This document shows, in pieces, positions 34,446 through 43,508 of a DNA stretch of 64,000 bases. Within the stretch, counting starts at the first letter, position 1. Each line of letters begins with the position of its first letter. The position numbers were made by a program, and so were the translations under genes. The DNA comes from JBQTIY01 sp052387675 (GTDB lineage: Bacteria > Planctomycetota > B15-G4): assembly GCA_052387675.1 (NCBI GenBank), contig JBQTIY010000004.1, positions 1-64,000 of the forward strand, given 5' to 3'. Below the pieces are notes generated by a model. That model was not told the DNA's origin and ran no database searches. It was given only the letters and a program-made list of their open reading frames with translations.

Positions 34446-35527
34446 ACGCGCTCCGTCAGCGCACCCGCCGGCGTCGCTGGCCGCTCGTGCTGCTCCTGCT
34501 GGCCGGACTGCTCGGCGCCGCTGAACTCGTCACGCGCGCCGCGGGACTGGTGAAGCTGGACGGCGGCGTCGCCACGGCCCAGCAGGCCGACTTCAATGCC
34601 GCCAACATGTTCGAGAGCGCGCCGCAGGCCGCGTTGAGCTATCGCAATCGCCCGTTGGCTGAGGCTCAGCTCGGCGCGCTGAGCTACCGCCACGATGCGC
34701 GCGGCTTTCGCGTGACGCCGGCCGCAGGCGGCGGGCCAATCGTGGCCTTCCTCGGCGACTCGACAACCTACGGCTTGGGCCTGGCCGAAGAGCAGACTCT
34801 GCCCGCCCAGACGGCCTTGGCACTCGCGGGCCTGGGCCACACGATCACGCCCTGGAACTTGGGCGTCTGCGGCTACAGCACGGCGCAAGAACTCCTCCTG
34901 TACGAAGCGCAGCGCGAGGCGCTCGCGGCAGCCGAGGTCGTGGTCTTAGTGGTTTTCCCCAACGACTTCGTGCGCGGAGTCTTTCGCTGGGACGCCGAGC
35001 TCAAGCTCATGTATCTCGATCCCCTGCCGCTGCCGCACGGCTTGAAATCCTGGCTCTTTCGCTCGGCTTTGTACCGGGGGCTCGTCTCCGGCCTTGGCCG
35101 CCGTCTGGCGGCGCGCGGCGAACTCGATCCGCTGAATCCCGACAATCATGGCCCGACGCTGGCGGCACTGGAGCAACTCGCCGAGTCTGTGCGGCGCGAC
35201 GGCAAGCGGCTGCTGGTCGCGCACTTGCCAGCCATGGAACGGCTCGACCCGTATCTCTTCGCCGAGCCGGTGCGCCTGTTGGCCGAGACCTGCGCGCGGC
35301 TGCAGATTCCCTACGTCGATCTCCTCGACGACTTTCTGGCGGAGCGCGAGGTGCAGATCGCGGCTTACGAAGCGCGCGGAGCGCCGCCAGTGGATGCGGC
35401 GCAGCGGGCCGCCTTCCTGTCCCAATACTGGCTCGACCCGCGCGACCACCATCTCAATGCCCGCGCGACACGGCTGGCGGCTGAGGCACTGGCACGAGCG
35501 CTCGCGCCGGAGCTGGCCGGGCGCTGA
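34442..35527 (+). CDS. SGNH/GDSL-type hydrolase, membrane-anchored
   Basis: 361 residues from TTG 34442. A basic N-terminus and one membrane span (WPLVLLLLAGLLGAAELV) place the enzyme outside the inner membrane. SGNH block I is IVAFLGDSTTYGLGLAE with the serine; the block V Asp/His pair is DPRDHHLN near the C-terminus. Such proteins act as acyl-esterases or O-acetyl transferases on glycans. It is coupled to the preceding lipoprotein gene by a 4-base overlap. Confidence 0.85.
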   Translation: MNALRQRTRRRRWPLVLLLLAGLLGAAELVTRAAGLVKLDGGVATAQQADFNAANMFESAPQAALSYRNRPLAEAQLGALSYRHDARGFRVTPAAGGGPIVAFLGDSTTYGLGLAEEQTLPAQTALALAGLGHTITPWNLGVCGYSTAQELLLYEAQREALAAAEVVVLVVFPNDFVRGVFRWDAELKLMYLDPLPLPHGLKSWLFRSALYRGLVSGLGRRLAARGELDPLNPDNHGPTLAALEQLAESVRRDGKRLLVAHLPAMERLDPYLFAEPVRLLAETCARLQIPYVDLLDDFLAEREVQIAAYEARGAPPVDAAQRAAFLSQYWLDPRDHHLNARATRLAAEALARALAPELAGR

Positions 35528-35531
35528 GGGC

Positions 35532-35816
35532 TCAGCGCTCGCCCTTGGTTCCGGAGAGATTGGCCTCGTTGCCGCGGCCCGAGGGCAGATCCATGGGCGG
35601 CTTCTCGCTCACGCCGTACTCACGCATCGCGCCGGCCGGCGGGTAGCCAGCTTGCGCGCGGTCGGCAGCGAGTTCCTCCGGATCGAGGCGGATCACGACT
35701 TCCGTTCCATCCTGCGCGGTGACGGTGACCTCGGAACGCGTCGCGTCGCGAACTGCGACGACGACCGCAACTCCGAGGAGGGCCAAGAGGATGGCGCGCT
35801 GCTTGCCGGGGCTCAT
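35532..35816 (-). CDS. Small membrane-anchored protein of unknown function
   Basis: 94 residues from ATG 35816. One membrane span (RAILLALLGVAVVVAV) follows a short basic N-terminus; the rest is polar and acidic (TVTAQDGTEVVIRLDPEELAA) with a Pro/Gly-rich tail, so it is probably outside the membrane. No family recognised. It ends 4 bases from the convergent SGNH gene. Confidence 0.6.
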   Translation of the reverse strand: MSPGKQRAILLALLGVAVVVAVRDATRSEVTVTAQDGTEVVIRLDPEELAADRAQAGYPPAGAMREYGVSEKPPMDLPSGRGNEANLSGTKGER

Positions 35817-35976
35817 AGGGCGCAGTCGTAGCGCATCTGGGAGAGCCGCGAAAGGGCCGGCCAACCCGGAATCCCGAGGGCCGCGCGGCGCAGTCGTGCT
35901 TGACTCCGCCTAGCTCGCGCGGCTATGCAAGGTCGGCCGCTCGCTCCCGTGCGGCTCCCCCCGAGGCGCTTAAGTC

Positions 35977-38733
35977 TTGTCCAAGCCGCTGGTTATCGTC
36001 GAATCGCCCGCCAAGGCGCGCACGATCAGCAAGTTCCTGGGCTCGGCCTACACGGTGAAAGCCTCCATGGGGCACGTGCGCGATCTGCCGCGCTCCGGCC
36101 TGCACGTCTACCCCGAAAAAGACTTCGCAGCGGACTGGGAACCGATCAAGGATCGCGCCAAGGTCGTCGCGGATCTCCGCAAGCATTTGGCCAAAGCCGA
36201 CACGCTCTATCTCGCCACCGACCCTGATCGCGAGGGCGAGGCGATCGCCTGGCATCTGCTCGAACTCTTGGAGGGTGAGGGCGAGACGCTGCGTGTCGCC
36301 GCGCGCAAGGCCAAGGGCAACGGAAAGGCCGCTGCCGGCGCCAAGCCCGGCCGTGCTGTGCATCGCGTGCACTTCCACGAGATCACCAAGAGCGCCATCC
36401 AGCATGCCTTCGATACGCCGGGTGAGCTCAATCAGAACTTGGTCGATGCCTATCGCGCGCGGCGCATCCTCGATCGCCTCGTGGGCTACCAGCTCTCCGA
36501 GCTGCTCTGGCGCAAGCTCACGCGCGGGCTGTCCGCCGGGCGCGTGCAGTCGGTGGCGGTCAAGCTCGTCGTGGACCGCGAGCGCGAGATCCGTGCCTTC
36601 GTGCCGGACGAGTACTGGAAGGTCGTGGCACGCTTCGGGGCCGGTGACGACGAGTTCACCGCAGAGTTCAAGCGGCTGGACGGCAAGGCGCGCGAGTTGA
36701 AGACGGCCGTCGACGCTCGCGAAGTCATGCTGCGAGTGGCGGGCGAGGGCGAGAAAGTGGCGGAGCCGGTGCCAGCCGCTCTGCGCAGCGGCCCCTTCAA
36801 GGTGAGCTCGCTCAAGCAGGCGCCCAAGCGCGTCTCCGCCAAACCGCCCTTCAAAACCAGCACGCTCCAGCAGGCCGGAGCAGGCCGCTACGGCTTCACC
36901 GCCAAGCGCACGATGCGCATCGCTCAGAATCTCTACGAGGGCATCGAACTGCCCGGTGAAGGTGCCGTGGGTCTCATCACCTACATGCGCACCGACTCGT
37001 TCAACGTCGCGGACGGCGCGCGCCAGGCCGCGCGCCAGTTGATCCACGAGCGCTTCGGAGAGCGCTCGCTGCCCGAGAAGCCGAACTTCTATCGCTCGCG
37101 CGAGGGCGCTCAGGAGGCGCACGAAGCGATTCGCCCCACCGATCCCAAGCGCACGCCGGAGTCTGTGCGAGGCGCGCTGACCGAAGAGCAGTGGAAGCTC
37201 TACGACCTCATCTGGCGGCGCTTCATCGCGAGCCAAATGGCGCCTGCGGAGTACTTGGTCACGACGCTCGATCTCGAGCGGCGCGGGGCGGTCTTCACGG
37301 CGAGCGGACGCGTGACGACTTTCCCGGGCTGGACGGCGGTCTATCGCGATCGCGACGAGGACCAGGCCCTGCCCCCGCTCAGCGAGGGTCAAGAGCTCCA
37401 GCCGGTCGACGTGACACCCAGCCAGCACTTCACCAGCCCGCCGCGCCGCTACAACGAAGCCTCGCTGGTGAAGGCGCTCGAGGAGTTCGGCATCGGGCGG
37501 CCTTCCACCTATGCCTCGATTCTTTCCACGATCGTAGACCGCAAGTACGTGGACCATGGCGAGGAGGCCGAGCAGGAGGAGCGTCGGCGCAACCGCGGCC
37601 TGCCCGTGGATGCGGCAGCGGCCGGCGGCGAGGCAGGCTCCGGCGCAGAGGCCTCCTCGAGCGGGGGCGCGGACAGCGAAACCAACCCCGACGGCGAGGA
37701 AACTGGCGAGACCGTGCTCGCGGACGACGAGGTTCCGGCCAGTGGCCCGCGTCAGCGCCGGCGCACGGCCTTCTTCGCCACGCATCTCGGCGAAGTCACC
37801 ACCGACCTGCTGGAACCGCAGTTCGGCGACCTGGTCAACACGGCCTTCACGGCGCAGTTCGAGTCCGATCTCGATCGCATCGCTGAGGGCGGTCTGCGCT
37901 GGCAAAAGGTTGTCGAAGGCTTCTATGACCGCTTCAAGGCCGACCTCGACGCCGCCCGCGACGGCATGGGGCACTACCGCGCCAAGCCGCTGATCGTCAA
38001 CGACATCACCTGCGACAAGGTCGACGAGAAGACCGGCATCGTCTGCGGCGCGCCGATGGCCGTGCTCTTCAATCGCGGCGGCGCTTACTTGGGCTGCTCG
38101 CGTTATCCGGCCTGCTCCAACAATCTTCCGCTCTCGGGCCAGCGCACGGCGACGGCCGAGATGACCGACTTCAAGTGCCAGGCCAAGGACGAGAGCGGCA
38201 AACTCTGCGACCGGCCGATGGAGCGCAAGGTCAACCGCTGGGGTCGGCCCTTCCTGGCCTGCACGGGTTACAAGAGCAAGGACTGCAAGGGTGCTGTCTC
38301 GCTGTCCACCAAGGGCGAGCCGCTGTGGCCGGTCGAGACCACGGTGCACTGTCCGCTCTGCGAGCGGATCATGAACATCAAGCGCAGCCGGCGCGGCAAG
38401 TTCCTGGCCTGCCCGGGTTATCCCAAGTGCCGCGGCACGCTCAACTTGCCCAACTGTCCGCACACCTCACGGGGCGGCGCGCCCTGCGGCCTGCCCATGA
38501 CGGAACCCGGCCCCAATGGCACGCTGCTGTGCAAGGAACACCCCGAGCAGGCACTGGCCCCGCCCGTGAAGACCAAGCGCGATGGTGAAGCCGCAGGTGC
38601 CGAAGGGGGGGCCGACAGCGAGACCAAGGCCCCGGCGGCCCCAGCCGCCAAGTCCAAGAAGAGCAAGTCCAAAGCGAGCAAGCCCAGCAAAGCGCGCGCG
38701 AAGTCCAAGCAACCTCCGCCCGACGAATCATGA
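35977..38733 (+). CDS. topA: DNA topoisomerase I
   Basis: 918 residues from TTG 35977. The TOPRIM domain is seen in LVIVESPAKARTISKFLG and YLATDPDREGEAIAWHL; the active-site tyrosine is Y336 in GLITYMRTDS; RPSTYASILSTIVDRKYV and ELLWRKLTRGLSAGRVQSVAVKLV are conserved core regions. At least three C-terminal zinc ribbons follow, with a fourth cysteine cluster, then a Lys/Ser/Ala-rich tail. Between residues ~525 and ~600 there is an acidic low-complexity insertion (GEETGETVLADDE and nearby) not present in E. coli TopA. It relaxes negative supercoils. ATGA couples it to the next small gene. Confidence 0.97.
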   Translation: MSKPLVIVESPAKARTISKFLGSAYTVKASMGHVRDLPRSGLHVYPEKDFAADWEPIKDRAKVVADLRKHLAKADTLYLATDPDREGEAIAWHLLELLEGEGETLRVAARKAKGNGKAAAGAKPGRAVHRVHFHEITKSAIQHAFDTPGELNQNLVDAYRARRILDRLVGYQLSELLWRKLTRGLSAGRVQSVAVKLVVDREREIRAFVPDEYWKVVARFGAGDDEFTAEFKRLDGKARELKTAVDAREVMLRVAGEGEKVAEPVPAALRSGPFKVSSLKQAPKRVSAKPPFKTSTLQQAGAGRYGFTAKRTMRIAQNLYEGIELPGEGAVGLITYMRTDSFNVADGARQAARQLIHERFGERSLPEKPNFYRSREGAQEAHEAIRPTDPKRTPESVRGALTEEQWKLYDLIWRRFIASQMAPAEYLVTTLDLERRGAVFTASGRVTTFPGWTAVYRDRDEDQALPPLSEGQELQPVDVTPSQHFTSPPRRYNEASLVKALEEFGIGRPSTYASILSTIVDRKYVDHGEEAEQEERRRNRGLPVDAAAAGGEAGSGAEASSSGGADSETNPDGEETGETVLADDEVPASGPRQRRRTAFFATHLGEVTTDLLEPQFGDLVNTAFTAQFESDLDRIAEGGLRWQKVVEGFYDRFKADLDAARDGMGHYRAKPLIVNDITCDKVDEKTGIVCGAPMAVLFNRGGAYLGCSRYPACSNNLPLSGQRTATAEMTDFKCQAKDESGKLCDRPMERKVNRWGRPFLACTGYKSKDCKGAVSLSTKGEPLWPVETTVHCPLCERIMNIKRSRRGKFLACPGYPKCRGTLNLPNCPHTSRGGAPCGLPMTEPGPNGTLLCKEHPEQALAPPVKTKRDGEAAGAEGGADSETKAPAAPAAKSKKSKSKASKPSKARAKSKQPPPDES

Positions 38734-39140
38734 TCTCGCTGATCGTTGCGCTGGCGGCCACCGTGGCTGCGCTGGCGGCCGTCGTCTGGTCAGGCCTTGC
38801 GCGCCGACGCCGCCTGCACTACGCGCTCGTCGTGCTCATGCTGCTCTGTCTGACCATGGCGGTTTGGCGCGCTGAAGTCTTCGGCCGCGGACTCATCTTC
38901 GACGGCCTGGCCGGCACGCTGCACTCCATCCACATGGTCTCTGTCGCGTTGACTCTGCTCTGGCTCGTACTGACCGCGCACACCGGCTGGAAGCTGGCCC
39001 GCGCCGAAGCTGTCGATTCGGTTTCGAGCCCCACGCCCCTGCGGCGCAGCCACCGCCGCCGAGCCTTCAGCTTCGTGGTGCTCGTCGCCCTGACCTCGGC
39101 GCTGGGCATCGCCATGACCCTGGCGGCGCGCCCGGCCTGA
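38730..39140 (+). CDS. Four-span membrane protein, unknown function
   Basis: 136 residues with about four membrane spans (LIVALAATVAALAAVVWSGL; YALVVLMLLCLTMAVW; IHMVSVALTLLWLVLTAHTGW; FVVLVALTSALGIAMTL). Conserved-looking histidines (H936-type positions in LHSIHM and TAHTGW) could bind heme, but no family is certain. The ATG overlaps the topA stop by 4 bases. Confidence 0.7.
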   Translation: MISLIVALAATVAALAAVVWSGLARRRRLHYALVVLMLLCLTMAVWRAEVFGRGLIFDGLAGTLHSIHMVSVALTLLWLVLTAHTGWKLARAEAVDSVSSPTPLRRSHRRRAFSFVVLVALTSALGIAMTLAARPA

Positions 39141-39192
39141 GCAGTAGCCCGCTTCGGGAGCCGCTCCGGGGCGCCCCGCCCAGAACGCCGCG

Positions 39193-40413
39193 TCAGTGCG
39201 CCGGCACGGGCTGCCGCTCGCGCAGCACGGAGAGAAAGAGCCCGCGCCAAGCCACGTAGTTCACCAGCGCCATCAGCGGGACGACGATGCCGCCCACCGC
39301 CGGCACCCACTGAATCGAGACCAGCAGCACAAAGAGCAGTCGCACGCCCCACTTCAGCAGAAGGCTTTTGCCGCGTGGCAGATAGCGGCGGAAAGGGGCC
39401 ACGAGCGCTATGCGGTAGTAAATGACTCCCGGCAGCAGCCCCGCGACAGGCACCAGACTGCACAGCAGGCAGATGAGCAGGACGCCGGGCAGCCGGGCCT
39501 GAATCGTGGCCAAGTAGCGTTCGACGAAGGCCGGATCAGTGAAGGCGGCGTGCTGGCAGGCGGGGCAGTGCTGACGGGGATCACGCTCCGGCAAGCGCGT
39601 GGCGCAGACTGCGCAGCGCTTCTTCTCCATGAGCCGGTAGGCATGCGCCTCTCGGTCGGGCGCGGGCCGCTTCAGCGACGTGCCGAAGAAGCCCACGGCG
39701 GCCGGTTCGGCCACGTCCTTGCCGCAGCGGCCGCAGCGCATGGCGCAGCGGTAGGTCGGCGCGCCGCAGCCTGCGCAGGCCGCCTTGCTCGCATCCTCTT
39801 TGGCCTCCGAACGCTTGCGCAAGAGATAGAGCGCGCCGCTCACCGCCGCTACCAAGAGGGCCATGACCAGCGGAAAGAGCACGAGCAACAGCGGGCCGGT
39901 GGCGGCCCAGACATCCTCCGCCCAGCTCAGCAGGCCCTGCACGCCGGCGTCATCGTCTTCGTCGCCTTCGGTGAGCAGTGAGAAGAGGCCGCTGCGCAGG
40001 CCCGCCAGCAGGAAAGTGCCGGCTCCGGCCAGCAGCGCCCAGAGGCCGTCGCCGAAGCCGGCACGCTTGAGCGTGCCGGTCACGAACTCAGTGTCCGTGA
40101 CGCTGGCGATGCCCAGCGCGGTGAGCACGGCGAGCGCCGGCTTGAGGTACTGGTCGAACTCGGCGAGGAGCGCACGCGCGTCGGCGCTCTTGTTGGCCAC
40201 CATTTCCGCCAGCGAAAGCGCGGCCAGGATGATCAGCGTCGGCCACGAAGTGAACCAAGTGGGCGCCTCCGGCAGCGAAGCCAGAAACTCACTGTCCGAC
40301 AGGAAGGGCAGCGACGTGCCAAAGCGCAGCGCGAGCGCCGTGACGAAGGCCGGCAGAAAGGCGCGCGAGGCGAAGAAGGCCGAGGCGCCAATGGCCAGCA
40401 GCAGGGCATCCAT
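39193..40413 (-). CDS. DUF4126-like membrane protein with zinc ribbons
   Basis: 406 residues. The N-terminal half (residues 1-195) is a multi-span domain starting MDALLLAIGASAFFASRAFLP, close to DUF4126. The middle carries two cysteine clusters: CAGCGAPTYRCAMRCGRCG and CAVCATRLPERDPRQHCPAC, each able to bind zinc. The C-terminal part has two or three further spans (LLICLLCSLVPVAGLLPGVI). Function unknown. It is downstream of nuoN on the same strand with a 15-base gap, so it may be the tail of the nuo transcript. Confidence 0.72.
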   Translation of the reverse strand: MDALLLAIGASAFFASRAFLPAFVTALALRFGTSLPFLSDSEFLASLPEAPTWFTSWPTLIILAALSLAEMVANKSADARALLAEFDQYLKPALAVLTALGIASVTDTEFVTGTLKRAGFGDGLWALLAGAGTFLLAGLRSGLFSLLTEGDEDDDAGVQGLLSWAEDVWAATGPLLLVLFPLVMALLVAAVSGALYLLRKRSEAKEDASKAACAGCGAPTYRCAMRCGRCGKDVAEPAAVGFFGTSLKRPAPDREAHAYRLMEKKRCAVCATRLPERDPRQHCPACQHAAFTDPAFVERYLATIQARLPGVLLICLLCSLVPVAGLLPGVIYYRIALVAPFRRYLPRGKSLLLKWGVRLLFVLLVSIQWVPAVGGIVVPLMALVNYVAWRGLFLSVLRERQPVPAH

Positions 40414-40428
40414 CAGCGAGCTCCCGCG

Positions 40429-41955
40429 CTAGAGAACGTGAGCACTCACCCAGGTGATCAGGTCGTCGACGCCGGGCAAGCCGTACCAAACCGTGACACC
40501 AGCGAGCAGCAGCACGGAGGCTGCAGCAAGCGCCGGCAGAAAGCCGCGGGGCGCGATGCCGGGGACAAACGCCGTGTCGCCGCGCAGGAACAGGGCGCGC
40601 GCGATCTTGAAGTAATAGAACAGCGCCACAACCGAGTTCAGGACGGCCACGACCGCGAGCCAAGCCAAGTCCGTGGTCATCGCTGCCTGCAGCAGCATCA
40701 GCTTGCCCAAGAAGCCGGCAGTCAGCGGCAGTCCCGTCAGCGAGGCCAGAAAGATAACGAAGGCCACGCCGATCCACGGCGCTGACCAGCCCAGGCCGCG
40801 ATAGTCGTCGGTGTCCTCAGCGCCGAAGCGGCTGGCGAGTGCCATTGCACAGGCAAAGGCCCCCAGCGTGCCCAGGTAGTAGGTCGCCAAGTAGAAGAGC
40901 AGCGCTTGGATGCCGAGACCGTGCAGCGGACTTTCTGGATCGGCGCTGTGCGTCATGACCGCCACGCCCATCAGCAGATAGCCGGCATGGCTGATCGACG
41001 AGTATGCCAGCAGCCGCTTCACGTTGCGCTGCAGGACGGCGGTGATGTTGCCGTAGGTCATGGTGACGGCCGCCAGCACCGCCAGGATCCACGAGACCTG
41101 GCGCAGCCAGTCGCCGCTCACCGCGTGCTCGCCCATGAAGACCCCGTCGACGAAGCGCACCAGAATGCCGAAGCCGGCCGCCTTGCTGACCACAGCAAGG
41201 AGCGTCGTCACGGGCGTCGGCGAACCTTCGTAAACGTCAGGCGCCCAGAAGTGGAAGGGGAAGGCCGCGATCTTGAAGCCGATGCCCACCAGCACGAGCA
41301 CGCTGGCGAAGACGATGGCTAGGCGCTCGTACTCGCCGCCGAACTCCCAGGTCTGCACCAGGGCGATGGCCGTGTCACTCAGCCACAGGCTGCCGGAGAG
41401 CCCGAAGAACAGGCTGAAGCCAAAGACCATGAGGGCCGAAGCCGCCCCGCCGTAGACCAAGTACTTCAGGGCCGCCTCGGACGAGCGCCGATCGCGCTTG
41501 CGCCAGCCCGCGAGCAGGTAGCTGGGCATCGAGAGCATCTCCATGCCCAGCAGCAGCATGAGCAGATGATCCGTAGACACCAGCAAGCAGCCGCCGAAGG
41601 CCGCCGCGAGGATCATGGGATGCAGCTCGTTGCGCGTGCCGTCGTCGAGTTCGCGAAAGACCATCGCGTGCAGCACGACGAAGGCCGTGCCGGACAAAAT
41701 CAGGATGCGAAAGAAGCGCGCGTGCCCGTCGAGCACGAGCAGCCCGAAGGCGCGGCCTGGCAAGTCGTCGCCAGCCGTAAGCAGCGCCCACAGTCCGCCC
41801 AGCGCGCCGGCCAGCGCCACCAAGCCGACGGCCGTGCGGCCGCCTGCTCCACGGCGGCCAACGAACAGGTCGAGCGTCAGCGCGGCCAGCAGGGCACCCA
41901 AGAGCCAGAGCTCGGGCTGCAGCGCGCGCAGGCCGGCCAGGATTTCGGGTGTCAT
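40429..41955 (-). CDS. nuoN: NADH-quinone oxidoreductase subunit N
   Basis: 508 residues, about 14 membrane spans, antiporter-like proton channel of complex I. Typical stretches are SIGSHAGY-like SSISHAGYLLMGVAV, FKIAAFPFHFWAPDVYEG and LASLTGLPLTAGFLGK. It is the last nuo gene, 34 bases after nuoM. Confidence 0.95.
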   Translation of the reverse strand: MTPEILAGLRALQPELWLLGALLAALTLDLFVGRRGAGGRTAVGLVALAGALGGLWALLTAGDDLPGRAFGLLVLDGHARFFRILILSGTAFVVLHAMVFRELDDGTRNELHPMILAAAFGGCLLVSTDHLLMLLLGMEMLSMPSYLLAGWRKRDRRSSEAALKYLVYGGAASALMVFGFSLFFGLSGSLWLSDTAIALVQTWEFGGEYERLAIVFASVLVLVGIGFKIAAFPFHFWAPDVYEGSPTPVTTLLAVVSKAAGFGILVRFVDGVFMGEHAVSGDWLRQVSWILAVLAAVTMTYGNITAVLQRNVKRLLAYSSISHAGYLLMGVAVMTHSADPESPLHGLGIQALLFYLATYYLGTLGAFACAMALASRFGAEDTDDYRGLGWSAPWIGVAFVIFLASLTGLPLTAGFLGKLMLLQAAMTTDLAWLAVVAVLNSVVALFYYFKIARALFLRGDTAFVPGIAPRGFLPALAAASVLLLAGVTVWYGLPGVDDLITWVSAHVL

Positions 41956-41989
41956 CGCAGGGCTCCGGGGCGAATCACGTGCTCAATGC

Positions 41990-43501
41990 TCAGGGGAAGA
42001 GCTTTCGCAGGCCTTCCATGGTCGGCCTGATCCAATCCAGCAGCAGCATCGGCGCCACGCCGAGCAGCACGCCCAGGAAGGCAAACGGCACCATGGTGAA
42101 GAGCTCGCGGCCGGTCACGTCGGCAAAGCCGCGATACTTCTCGTTGAGCGGCCCCAGGAAGACGCGCTGCAGGGTCCAGAGCAGGAAGCCGGCCGTGATC
42201 ACGATGCCGATCACCGCGATCGCCGTGAGCACGGGGTAGACCTCCCAGGCGCCAATGAGCACGAGCACCTCGCTCACGAAGCCGGACATGCCGGGCAGGC
42301 CGAGGGCGGCGAAGAAGCCCAGGGTGGTGATGCCCGTGTAGACCGGCGCCACGCTGGCCAAGCCGCCGAAGCCCTCGATCTCACGATGGTGCGCGCGGTC
42401 ATAGGCGACACCGACAATGAGGAAGAGCAGGGCCGAGCTGGTGCCGTGCGTAAACATCTGCATGGCGGCGCCGTTCAGGCCTGCGCTCGTGAAAGCCGCC
42501 GCGCCAAGCAGCACGTAGCCCATGTGGCTCACCGAGCTGTAGGCCACGAGGCGCTTGAAGTCGGTCTGCGCCATGGCCACCAGGGCGCCGTAGACGATGG
42601 CGAAGACGCCCAGGCAGGCGCCGATGAAGGCAAAGTCGGGCGCGATGTTGGGGAACATCCCCAGGTTCACGCGCAAGATGCCGTAGCAGCCCAGCTTCAG
42701 CAGGATGCCGGCCAGGATCACCGAGATGGGCGTCGGCGCCTCGACGTGCGCATCAGGGAGCCAGGTGTGGAAGGGCGGGACGGGCACCTTGATCGCGAAG
42801 GCGATGAAGAAGAAGACGAAGATCCACTTCAGGAAGGCCCAGCCGAAGAGCGCGCCGCCGGAGACCAAGCCATCGCCGTTGAGCTGCCCGCTGCGGATGA
42901 GCTGACCCAGTTCCGGCATGGAGAAGGGCGTGGCCGTGAGCGGCGAGGCGGCCAGATAGAGCGCGATGATGGCCAGCAGCATCAGCACCGAGCCGGCCAG
43001 GGTGTAGAGGAAGAACTTGATCGCGGCGTACTCGCGCCGCGGCCCGCCCCACACGCCGATGAGGAAGTACATCGGCAGGAGCATGACCTCCCAGAACACG
43101 TAGAAGAGGAAGAGGTCCTGCGCGCAGAAGACGCCGTTGATACCGACCTCGAGCAGCAGCAGCAGGAGCATGTAGCCCTTGACGCCCTTCTCGATGCCCC
43201 AGGAGGCGAAGGTGCCGAGGAAAAGCAGCAGCGTCGCCAGCCAGATCATGGGCACGGACAGGCCGTCCACGGCCATGTGGTACTCGACGCCCAGCGCCTC
43301 GATCCAAGGCAGGCGCACGCTGTACTGCAGGGTCTCGACGGTGGTGTCGAAATCCACCCACAGCCAAGTGGCGAGCGCGAAGGGCACAAACGTGGCTGCG
43401 GCCGTGACGGTGCGCAGCGCCTCCTTGCTGGGCCGCGGCATGAGCAGAAGCGTCAAGACGCCGAGCAAGGGGGAGAAAGTGATGAGGGTGAGGATGTCCA
43501 T
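41990..43501 (-). CDS. nuoM: NADH-quinone oxidoreductase subunit M
   Basis: 503 residues, antiporter-like membrane subunit. Conserved regions are FYVFWEVMLLPMYFLIGVWG (with the key glutamate), VPPFHTWLPDAHVEAPTPIS and LVAYSSVSHMGYVLLG. It lies 7 bases after nuoL and 34 before nuoN. Confidence 0.96.
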   Translation of the reverse strand: MDILTLITFSPLLGVLTLLLMPRPSKEALRTVTAAATFVPFALATWLWVDFDTTVETLQYSVRLPWIEALGVEYHMAVDGLSVPMIWLATLLLFLGTFASWGIEKGVKGYMLLLLLLEVGINGVFCAQDLFLFYVFWEVMLLPMYFLIGVWGGPRREYAAIKFFLYTLAGSVLMLLAIIALYLAASPLTATPFSMPELGQLIRSGQLNGDGLVSGGALFGWAFLKWIFVFFFIAFAIKVPVPPFHTWLPDAHVEAPTPISVILAGILLKLGCYGILRVNLGMFPNIAPDFAFIGACLGVFAIVYGALVAMAQTDFKRLVAYSSVSHMGYVLLGAAAFTSAGLNGAAMQMFTHGTSSALLFLIVGVAYDRAHHREIEGFGGLASVAPVYTGITTLGFFAALGLPGMSGFVSEVLVLIGAWEVYPVLTAIAVIGIVITAGFLLWTLQRVFLGPLNEKYRGFADVTGRELFTMVPFAFLGVLLGVAPMLLLDWIRPTMEGLRKLFP

Positions 43502-43508
43502 GGAGCCG

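Noticed and set aside
35923..38463. 846-codon minus-strand open frame opposite topA
   Set aside because: Antisense shadow of TopA; the real gene has the active-site tyrosine and zinc ribbons.
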